From NCBI GenBank assembly GCA_018816555.1, contig JAHIVT010000086.1, forward strand, positions 62,001-126,000: a DNA stretch of 64,000 nucleotides, given 5' to 3'. Made by a program: the position numbers and the translations under genes. Shown here piece after piece: positions 27,570-34,729 of this stretch (positions are counted from its first letter, which is position 1; each line of letters starts with the position of its first letter). The notes beneath the pieces were generated by a model. It made no database searches. It worked only from the letters and a program-made list of their open reading frames with translations, and was not told the DNA's origin. The DNA comes from Pseudomonadota bacterium (GTDB lineage: Bacteria; Desulfobacterota; Desulfobulbia; Desulfobulbales; SURF-16).

Positions 27570-27833
27570 ATGAAACTGATGAAGAAGACTGTTGCTTTTG
27601 TCCTTATGTCCTTACTGGCCACCGGTATATGCGCCTGTGATCAGAAAAAAGAAAAAGCTGAAGTGACACCTGCCCCGGCAGTTGAGCACCAGGCCGCCCC
27701 GGCCATGGAGCAGCAGGCTCCTGCCGCCACAGAACCGGCACCGGCCGAAGGGACACAGCCAATGGATGTTCCTTCACCCGACAGTGCAGAGCAGCCAGCT
27801 CCTGCAACCGAAGCGGCACCCAGCCAGCATTAA
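27570..27833 (+). CDS. Small Ala/Pro/Glu-rich putative lipoprotein
   Basis: An 87-aa exported protein. The N-terminus MKLMKKTVAFVLMSLLATG is a signal peptide and is followed by ICACD, a non-ideal lipobox with Cys23 as the likely lipidated residue. The rest is low complexity, rich in Ala, Pro, Glu and Gln, with repeated AP-AMEQQ-like units and no recognisable domain. GAGG lies nine bases before the ATG at 27570. A strong terminator follows, so it is probably a single-gene unit. Function unknown. Confidence 0.65.
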   Translation: MKLMKKTVAFVLMSLLATGICACDQKKEKAEVTPAPAVEHQAAPAMEQQAPAATEPAPAEGTQPMDVPSPDSAEQPAPATEAAPSQH

Positions 27834-27845
27834 TTCATGAAGATT

Positions 27846-27882
27846 ACCCGTGGCGGGGTTGTTGTCCTGCCACGGGTTTCTC
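27846..27882 (+). terminator. Intrinsic terminator after the small lipoprotein gene
   Basis: Arms ACCCGTGGC (27846-27854) and GCCACGGGT (27869-27877) pair perfectly and can extend inward by three pairs (one G-U). The loop is about eight bases, and the stem is followed by TTTCTCATT. Confidence 0.7.
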
Positions 27883-27926
27883 ATTGCGGCCCATTGCGGC
27901 CGATCAGTTAATCTGCGGCTGGATTC

Positions 27927-29015
27927 TTAAGCCTCATCCTCTTCTTCCGGGCTGTTTTCCTCATCAATCCGGCGGATGCCGTCCATCAGCAGTTTCATGA
28001 ATTCGCCGATCTCCGCCGCTTTCATTTCCTGGGGTGAGAGGCCGGCGTTGAATTTGAAGCGTCCGCCTTTTCTTTCGGCAATGATGCGGTAAATCGCCTC
28101 CTGGTTTTTTTCTCCTGCATAGCTGGCGTTGATGATGCACCCCTCCCTGAAGGAAATGCGTGCCTCTCCATCCGGCAGCTCAATGGTCAGTACCCCTGTT
28201 TTGCCGTTCATGTGAAAGAGTTGGAATAATTCCACCTGGGGCATTTCCGCCAGTGAGCCGCTCATGGCATAGGCGACCTCCTGGAGACGGGCGGCATTGC
28301 TTTTGGTGAGACGGTCCGAGAGAAGGCGCAGGAAATAGATATAAAGGGAGGGATTCTTGTTCAGCAGGTTTTTCATTTCCTGGCCGTCGATGCAGAGCAC
28401 TTCGGTGGGATCAATGGTTCTTACCGTAGCGCAGACCGCCTGGGAGGTGAGTTGACTCATTTCGCCCAGAACCTCCCCTCGGCCAAGAACGGCAATGCGC
28501 TGATCGCCGTCAAGCACAGCCACCTTGCCGGATAAGATGATGACAACATTGCCCGCTTCCTCTCCCTTACGAAATATGTCCGATCCCGGGCTGAATTTTT
28601 TGTAGGTGAAGCAGGGAAGAATTCTGGCCAGATTTTTTTTCTCAATGACCTGAAAGAGACCGATAGTACCCAGTCCGTCAACCAGTCTGTGCGGCACATT
28701 TATTTCAGTGCCCAGGATCTCGGACAAAGAGGTGGCTGCTTCGTCTTCCGTGGCGATTGTATTGTAATTCATTCGGAACTTGATCAGACCGGAGCAGCCT
28801 GAGCAGCTGAAGAGTTTTTCCGGGTCATGCCCGTCTTTATCCTGGGAGAGAAGGGCAAATAACAGTTCGGTCATTTCCCTGGCCAGGATAAGGCAGACAG
28901 GTTTATCCTGCGGAGGCAGCAGGGCCTTGTCCGTCAATTCCAGTCGGTCATCCAGTTCATAGAGAGGGCATTTTTTATTCTCCACGATCTGGAAGATTGA
29001 CCTGAAAGAGCTCAT
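27927..29015 (-). CDS. Cyclic-nucleotide-binding domain protein with C-terminal DUF4388
   Basis: A 362-aa cytoplasmic protein. The N-terminal third (about 1-115) is unassigned and has CSGCSG. A cNMP-binding domain (about 118-235) contains FRKGEEAGNVVIILSGKVAVL and LGRGEVLGEMSQL, though the phosphate-binding RTA motif is not canonical (CATVRT). The C-terminal part (about 255-345) matches DUF4388/PATAN, with FQLFHMNGKTGVLTIEL and GCIINASYAGEKNQEAIYRI. Such proteins are signalling adaptors in Desulfobacterota and Myxococcota. No DNA-binding helix is seen. The gene is divergent from the E2-like gene, with about 245 bases between. Confidence 0.82.
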   Translation of the reverse strand: MSSFRSIFQIVENKKCPLYELDDRLELTDKALLPPQDKPVCLILAREMTELLFALLSQDKDGHDPEKLFSCSGCSGLIKFRMNYNTIATEDEAATSLSEILGTEINVPHRLVDGLGTIGLFQVIEKKNLARILPCFTYKKFSPGSDIFRKGEEAGNVVIILSGKVAVLDGDQRIAVLGRGEVLGEMSQLTSQAVCATVRTIDPTEVLCIDGQEMKNLLNKNPSLYIYFLRLLSDRLTKSNAARLQEVAYAMSGSLAEMPQVELFQLFHMNGKTGVLTIELPDGEARISFREGCIINASYAGEKNQEAIYRIIAERKGGRFKFNAGLSPQEMKAAEIGEFMKLLMDGIRRIDEENSPEEEDEA

Positions 29016-29260
29016 GGTTCGTTACCTTTTTTCTGTCGTGAGTTGGTCGAGCCTTCATTTGGGACCATAACCGAGAACGCAAACGCTGTCCTGTTTTCAG
29101 CTGCAGCCATTCAGTTAATTCTTGTTCAAGTCTTTAACTTTAGCTATTCTTAAGAGTAAAGTCGAGAGCATGGTTGTCAGGAGACAATTATGCTGCCATA
29201 ATCCTCATTGTACCAACAAAAAAACAACAGATTTTTTATCTTTTTGAGATCCTATCCGCC

Positions 29261-31354
29261 ATGTCCGTATCCAACAGCCAACTCGCCGATGAATATGAGG
29301 AAATAAAGAGAAGATTTTCCGCCTCTCCTTATATCCGGATAACTGCAACCAGCGGAAATCCGCCGGACAATTATGAGGTTACCTACCATGTCAAGGGAAT
29401 AAGCCAGGTGACGGACGGCCGGGCAGATATTAATGACAGCCACCGGGTGAGTATTGTTCTCCCCTTTGGTTATCCCCATTTTCCGCCGAATTGTAAACCG
29501 CTTACCGCAATTTTTCATCCTGATTTTGACCCGGATGCCATCTGTATCGGGGATTTCTGGAATTCCTCCCGCTCCCTGCCTGAACTTATTGTGCATATCG
29601 GCAGGTTGATTTCCTATCAAACCTATAGCCGAGAGGATGTCTTCAATCGTGAAGCCCTTGACTGGACCCGGGCCAATGGTGATTTGCTGCCGCTTGACCA
29701 GGCCGATTTCAGGGTCCAGACGACGGAGGCACAACCTGAAGTTGTTACGGCTGACACGCAGCAAGGTCTTATTCCCGCAGAATTATTGCCGGCAAGCGGT
29801 GACGCGCCGATGCCGCCGGCAATCGCACCTCAAGCAGGGGAAGGGCGTGAAAAAACAAAAGATGGAAGAGGTAAGGCTGCTTCTTCTGCCGGCAAAATCA
29901 CAGGCAACAAAAACAGGAAACCCTTGCTGTTTGCAGTCTGCGGGGTATTGTTGCTTGCCGTTGTTGCCTGCGCCCTGCTCGTGCTTGACCTGCGCAATTA
30001 TGCAGGAGCGGTGCAGAAGTGGGCCGGGGTGGCGCCCCTGGTCAGTCAAAACAGATTCGCCGAGGCGGATACCCAGGTGAAAGATGTCCAGGCCCTGCTG
30101 GATAAGATCCGTTTTCTCAAAAAAGGGGAAAAACAGGCACTGCTGCAGGAAGTCAGAAAGCTGGCCGACTCCCAGGAATTTAAAGAGGGTCTGCAGGGCA
30201 AGATACTGGTGAACGGCCGCTACCTCACGATCCGGCAACAGCAGGATATCAAGGCAGTGAGCGAATTGCTCGCCAAAGCGCAGTCCCTGGCGGATGCCGG
30301 CAAGCGGCAGAATGCTGGAGAGGCCTACTCTTTGGCTGCAGAAAAAACTACGGGCCTTGGCGATCTTGCTCCCGTACCCCTGGACAAGGTCGAAGAGCTG
30401 GCACAGAAGAGTCGCCTGCAGGGTCAGATGGAGGAGGGCAATCTGTTCAGGTCCCGGCAGAAGTGGGATCAGGCGCAAGGTAATTACCAGGAGGCGATGA
30501 AGATACTGGCCGGCATGAAGAAGGATGAACAGTGGGAGGCCACCAGAAGGGAGATCCAGACCCTCATGACCGAGATGGCTTTTTCTTCAGCTGTGGAACA
30601 CGGTAATCAATTCTTTGCCGATAAACAATGGTCTCAGGCCGCCGACAGTTATGAGAACGCCTTGAAGATGATCGATAATCAGGGTGGAGAACCGGCCCCG
30701 GCAGTGAAGAAAATCCAAGGGCAGCGTGATGTGGCCAGATTCAATTTTTATTATGAGGCAGGACTGAAAGATTTCAGTGGGGGTCAATGGGATGCCGCCA
30801 TTGCCAATCTGGAAAGAGGTGAGGGACTGCTGGCCGCTGCCAGGGCAGCCGGCGGGGCTCGTGAGATCAGCCGGACAACCATTAAGGGGAAAATTCTCAG
30901 TGCCACGATCAATCGTGGAGAGGGCGCGGTGGCTGCATATCTGGCAGAGGAGAAATACAGCCAGGCAGTCAAGGTGCTGCAAGCAAGTATCAACGCCATT
31001 GACCACAATCAGCTTGGGTCAGAGAAAGAATTTGCCGCAGCCCGAAAGTCTGCGGCTGAAAGAATCAGCAAGTATCGGTTTCTGGGTGATATTCAGCAGA
31101 AGATTGCCTACCTGCTCAGCAGGTATGAAACGATTTTCAAGGATTTTTTCCCCTCAGCCGCCCGGTCAAAACTGTCGGAACCGCAAATCACCTTTGTCAG
31201 ACAGGAAGGAACCCTTCTCATCTTCAAGATGCAATGCCTGGAAGAGAACAGGCGGCAGAAATTTACCCTGGAGATGAATTATCAGTATGACGGCAAGTCA
31301 GGGCAATGGAGCCCCACACTCCATGCGGATGGCGCAGGCAGCGCGGGCAAGTAA
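29261..31354 (+). CDS. Membrane protein with N-terminal E2 ubiquitin-conjugase-like domain and helical repeats
   Basis: A 697-aa protein. Residues about 1-150 resemble the UBC/E2 fold: LPFGYPHFPPNCKPL (like YPxxPP), then FHPDFDPDAICIGDFW, where His86-Pro87-Asp88 stands for the E2 HPN and Cys95 aligns with the catalytic cysteine, followed by NREALDWTRAN, like the E2 C-terminal helix. A Gln/Glu-rich linker leads to a membrane helix (about 219-241). The rest is helical with TPR-like repeats (SAVEHGNQFFADKQWSQAAD, ARFNFYYEAGLKDFSGGQWD) and ends in a beta-rich tail. The N-terminus would be cytoplasmic. No E1, JAB protease or ubiquitin-like gene is adjacent. ATG at 29261 is preferred over a TTG 29 codons upstream, but neither has a clear ribosome-binding site. 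Conjugating activity is unproven. Confidence 0.8.
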   Translation: MSVSNSQLADEYEEIKRRFSASPYIRITATSGNPPDNYEVTYHVKGISQVTDGRADINDSHRVSIVLPFGYPHFPPNCKPLTAIFHPDFDPDAICIGDFWNSSRSLPELIVHIGRLISYQTYSREDVFNREALDWTRANGDLLPLDQADFRVQTTEAQPEVVTADTQQGLIPAELLPASGDAPMPPAIAPQAGEGREKTKDGRGKAASSAGKITGNKNRKPLLFAVCGVLLLAVVACALLVLDLRNYAGAVQKWAGVAPLVSQNRFAEADTQVKDVQALLDKIRFLKKGEKQALLQEVRKLADSQEFKEGLQGKILVNGRYLTIRQQQDIKAVSELLAKAQSLADAGKRQNAGEAYSLAAEKTTGLGDLAPVPLDKVEELAQKSRLQGQMEEGNLFRSRQKWDQAQGNYQEAMKILAGMKKDEQWEATRREIQTLMTEMAFSSAVEHGNQFFADKQWSQAADSYENALKMIDNQGGEPAPAVKKIQGQRDVARFNFYYEAGLKDFSGGQWDAAIANLERGEGLLAAARAAGGAREISRTTIKGKILSATINRGEGAVAAYLAEEKYSQAVKVLQASINAIDHNQLGSEKEFAAARKSAAERISKYRFLGDIQQKIAYLLSRYETIFKDFFPSAARSKLSEPQITFVRQEGTLLIFKMQCLEENRRQKFTLEMNYQYDGKSGQWSPTLHADGAGSAGK

Positions 31355-31414
31355 GGCCTGGAGTGTTTTCCCCTGTTTTTCTGATCAGCAACGTACCGTA
31401 TTATTCAGCAACCG

Positions 31415-32269
31415 TCAGCTGTCCGCGCCGATGACCACAACCCTGTCGCGACCGTCATTTTTTGCCTGATAGAGGGCCTTGTCGGCATTTTTGATCAGGG
31501 TATGCAGGTCAACAGCTGTCGTCTGGCCATGGTTGAAGCCTGCCACCCCTATGCTCACGGTGATTGTGATGGCAGGATGGCAGGATTCTTCATCCTGGGT
31601 GGCCATTTCCTCCATGGCGATTTTGTGGCGTAAACGCTCAGCCAGAACAGCCGCGTGCGTTGCGGTGGTGTTCGGCATGATGACAAGTATCTCTTCCCCG
31701 CCGTATCGCGCCACAATGTCAATATCCCGCACAGTTGATAAGATCAACTTGGCGAGGTTTTTTAATACAAGGTCCCCTATCTGGTGCCCGCAGGTGTCGT
31801 TGACCATTTTAAAGCGGTCAATGTCCAGCAGCAGGACGGCCAGAGGGAGATTATATCTTTGCGACCGCAGAAACTCTTCCTTGAGGCGGCGATCCAGATA
31901 CCGGCGGTTAAAAATACCCATCAGGGAGTCGGAGATGTTTTCCTGCTCCAGGATATTGATCCGCTGCAGATCAATGACTGTTTTAAAAGACAGTAAGCAG
32001 ACCAGCAGTACAAAAACGGCGCCGCCCAGAAACACTCCCGGCACGAGAAGCTCGGAAAAGGAACTGCAGTTCCTCCAGTTGACAAATGCGTAAGTAATGT
32101 AACCGGCGATAAAAAAAAGGATCATCAGGGTCAGGACATTCCACAGAGAGCGGGCGGACCCTGGAGGAAGCTCCTTGGTCAGTTTCCAGACCGGAAAGAG
32201 GGCGATGGTCAGAATGGCCGTCCCCGAGAACAGTAGTCCGTTCATGAGGTAAAATGTGACATTATCCAT
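31415..32269 (-). CDS. Membrane diguanylate cyclase (GGDEF, GGEEI variant)
   Basis: A 284-aa protein. Three membrane helices (about 5-27, 40-62, 74-96) are followed by a GGDEF domain from about residue 115: DSLMGIFNRRYLDRRL, VLLLDIDRFKMVNDTCGHQIGD, and active-site YGGEEILVIMP. GGEEI keeps both acidic residues, so the cyclase is probably active. No RxxD inhibitory site is obvious. The N-terminal module is shared with the HD-GYP protein at 13357-14856. ATG at 32269 is chosen; a TTG four codons upstream is possible, and no ribosome-binding site is clear. It converges with the E2-like gene, 60 bases between stops. Confidence 0.88.
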   Translation of the reverse strand: MDNVTFYLMNGLLFSGTAILTIALFPVWKLTKELPPGSARSLWNVLTLMILFFIAGYITYAFVNWRNCSSFSELLVPGVFLGGAVFVLLVCLLSFKTVIDLQRINILEQENISDSLMGIFNRRYLDRRLKEEFLRSQRYNLPLAVLLLDIDRFKMVNDTCGHQIGDLVLKNLAKLILSTVRDIDIVARYGGEEILVIMPNTTATHAAVLAERLRHKIAMEEMATQDEESCHPAITITVSIGVAGFNHGQTTAVDLHTLIKNADKALYQAKNDGRDRVVVIGADS

Positions 32270-32956
32270 TGATACGTGCAATAATCGAATTTTTTTTGAA
32301 AGGCAGCCGCTGTTACGTGGCTTTTAAAAGCTTATTTACGGACAAGCTCTCCATCTCTTGAGTTATCAATCCGGCAGATCTCCCCGCTGGCCTGTTAAAT
32401 TATGCGGTGCAGGAGGTTCACCGTGTCCGCTTCTGTCATGTAACGAACGGCCTATTGCCATTGTAGCATGGTGTCCTGAAATTTATTTAAAATTTCAGCA
32501 GGTAATCAGAACTGGCCGCAGATTGGTATTCTTTTGGGAACTCATCCGGCGGGAAAGCAAATTAACCTCCATTGCCGGCAATTGCCAGACTTTTGTGACA
32601 CCGATTATTTTTCTCAATTCCAAATCTGCATTTTTTTAGGCAGGCGGAGAATGATAAATGCCGAGACAATGAGTGGCTGAATGAAATGTCTGGGGAAATG
32701 TAGCAATGAAACCTGGAGGTTGTGTAATTTCCTAACAAATTTAATTAGTTAATTAAACTTGTTGATAATGAATTTCAAAAAATTATATACTGATAATCAT
32801 AATGAATAGAATCGTCGGCATCACTTTAAGGTCAATGTTGCCTGATTTGCTGATTTCACGGATTGCAAAACAAATAATGGGGTTGGCGGTAATTTTCCGG
32901 CATTCGGGGTCTGGGCTAAAAGAGACAGATTACACCTACAATGGAGATATTGCATC
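32270..32956. other. Long AT-rich intergenic region upstream of the chemoreceptor gene
   Basis: A 687-base gap between divergent genes. I see no convincing coding region: the only longer open frame on the plus strand (about 32358-32639) lacks a start signal and any recognisable domain. The second half is AT-rich and contains a sigma-70-like promoter at 32762-32791. Confidence 0.5.
32762..32791 (+). promoter_or_regulatory. Putative sigma-70 promoter for the chemoreceptor gene
   Basis: TTGATA (32762-32767) and TATACT (32786-32791) are separated by 18 bases in an AT-rich stretch. It would give a leader of about 160 bases before the ATG at 32957. Confidence 0.4.
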
Positions 32957-34627
32957 ATGAATAACATGTCAATCAGAATGAAAATTTCTTGCATTATGAT
33001 TCTCATCGGAGTTGTGACCGCCTGCTTTTTTGCTTTTTTCATTTACCAGCGCAACATCAACGAAGCGCATGCTGATGCCCGGGTTAACGCCGATAATCTG
33101 CTGGCAAGAACCGTGCAGATGTTCATGGTGTCAACCACCAAATTTCATGAAGACTTTCAGCGGACCCAAGGCAATCCCGACGAAAGGCAAAAGATCCTGG
33201 ATGATTGGAACCGAACGATCTTTGCCGTGGATCAGGCGGTTATTCATGACCATGGAGCGGATAAGCCGCGGGTGCGACTGATTGGCGATAAGCAGGTTTT
33301 TCAGTATGCCCCGCTGGGTGGCGACAATACGAAAATAGAGATACCCTTTGAAGCGGAAGCAGGCAAGTTCCTGGCGAATGGCGACAGTAAATTCGAAAAG
33401 ATTGAGAACGGTTTTCTGCGGGTGGCCATTCCGCTGTGGAGTGATGTATTTATCGGATGTGCTGAATGCCATATTGCCAAGGTTGAAAATGATCAGGCCG
33501 ATATGAACCGGCATATTCTGCTGGGGACCTTGAATGCCTATGTCCCTCTGCAGCAGATGGTGGCCCAGGCAAAAATTAATGCGGTCGTCATCATTTCGCT
33601 GTTCATGCTTGCCGTATTTCTGCTGATCGGCATTGTTTATCTGTTTGTCAGCCGCTCCTTGGTGAAGCCGGTTGTGCTTGAAATCAACAGTCTCAATGAC
33701 AGTGCCGAGCAGGTAACCGTTTCCTCCAGGCAATTAAATTCCGCCAGCCTTGCCATGGCAGAGGGTGCTTCGGAACAGGCGGCATCCATCGAGGAGACAT
33801 CCGCATCCCTGGAAGAAATGTCCTCCATGACCAGACGCAACGCGGATAATGCCCATCAGGCTGACAGTTTTACCCGGGAAGCAAGCCAACTGGTGGACAA
33901 GGCCAATGATTCCATGGGCAAACTTAATGATTCCATGGAAGAAATTTCCAAGGCCAGCGCTGAAACATCGAAAATTATCAAAACCATCGACGAGATAGCG
34001 TTCCAGACAAACCTCCTGGCTCTCAATGCTGCCGTTGAGGCCGCCCGGGCCGGGGAGGCCGGCGCGGGGTTTGCCGTGGTTGCCGACGAGGTGCGCAACC
34101 TCGCCCTGCGAGCCGCCGAGGCAGCAAGGGACACAGCCGGGCTGATCGAGGCGACCGTGAACAAGGTGAAGGATGGAAAAAATCTGGTCGGCGAAACAAA
34201 CAGTTCTTTTGCCGAGGTGTCCATCAGTGTCGGCAAGGTCAGCCAGCTTGTGGCTGAAATCGCTTCCGCGTCCGGTGAGCAGGCCAAAGGGATTGATCAG
34301 ATCAACTCGGCTGTGACTGAAATGGACAAGGTTATCCAGCGGAATGCGGCCAATGCGGAGCAATGCGCCGCGACATCAGAGCAGATGGAACTGCAGTCCG
34401 GTAAGATGAAGCGTGTAGTGCGACATTTGCTGGGTTTATTTAAAGGGGGTGACCGTGACAGCGACTCCGTTGCCGCGCCCCCCGTGACAAAATCAGCAGC
34501 AAAAAAACAATCTGCCGCTCCGCGGGCTCAGGTGACGCCAAAAGGACAGAAGTTCATTGCTGCGCCCAAAAAAATGGCTTTCAAGAAAGATAATCCTGAA
34601 CATGACAATGATTTTGAAGATTTTTAA
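32957..34627 (+). CDS. Methyl-accepting chemotaxis protein with periplasmic haem-c motif
   Basis: A 556-aa chemoreceptor. A TM segment (about 9-28) and a periplasmic domain (about 30-205) precede a second TM (about 210-233). The periplasmic domain carries CAECH (Cys168, Cys171, His172), a CxxCH c-type haem site, in the style of DUF3365/Tll0287-like redox sensors. No HAMP domain is obvious. The cytoplasmic signalling hairpin contains the conserved tip [26 protein letters not shown] sequence and ends about residue 490. A Lys/Ala/Pro-rich tail follows, ending DNDFEDF, without the NWETF-type CheR-binding pentapeptide. The probable stimulus is redox state or a gas such as oxygen or NO; that is inference from the haem motif. 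Confidence 0.92.
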   Translation: MNNMSIRMKISCIMILIGVVTACFFAFFIYQRNINEAHADARVNADNLLARTVQMFMVSTTKFHEDFQRTQGNPDERQKILDDWNRTIFAVDQAVIHDHGADKPRVRLIGDKQVFQYAPLGGDNTKIEIPFEAEAGKFLANGDSKFEKIENGFLRVAIPLWSDVFIGCAECHIAKVENDQADMNRHILLGTLNAYVPLQQMVAQAKINAVVIISLFMLAVFLLIGIVYLFVSRSLVKPVVLEINSLNDSAEQVTVSSRQLNSASLAMAEGASEQAASIEETSASLEEMSSMTRRNADNAHQADSFTREASQLVDKANDSMGKLNDSMEEISKASAETSKIIKTIDEIAFQTNLLALNAAVEAARAGEAGAGFAVVADEVRNLALRAAEAARDTAGLIEATVNKVKDGKNLVGETNSSFAEVSISVGKVSQLVAEIASASGEQAKGIDQINSAVTEMDKVIQRNAANAEQCAATSEQMELQSGKMKRVVRHLLGLFKGGDRDSDSVAAPPVTKSAAKKQSAAPRAQVTPKGQKFIAAPKKMAFKKDNPEHDNDFEDF

Positions 34628-34690
34628 CCACCCTGCAACGCAGAGTTTGCGCACGCGATATCATGTTTCATCCCCTTGGCGCAAACTACA

Positions 34691-34729
34691 GGCCATCTTT
34701 AAAAATCAGGATGATTTTTAAAGATGGCC
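34691..34729. repeat. Perfect 18-bp inverted repeat with 3-base loop between convergent genes
   Basis: Arms at 34691-34708 and 34712-34729 are exact reverse complements with GGA between. The last base is the first base of the minus-strand stop codon. The arms include A/T runs, so it may terminate both converging genes, but no separate T-run follows. A 9-bp inverted repeat (AGTTTGCGC / GCGCAAACT) lies just before it at 34644-34687. Confidence 0.8.

Noticed and set aside
32358..32639. 93-codon plus-strand frame in the 32.3-32.9 kb gap
   Set aside because: No ribosome-binding site and no signal or domain; composition unlike neighbouring genes.
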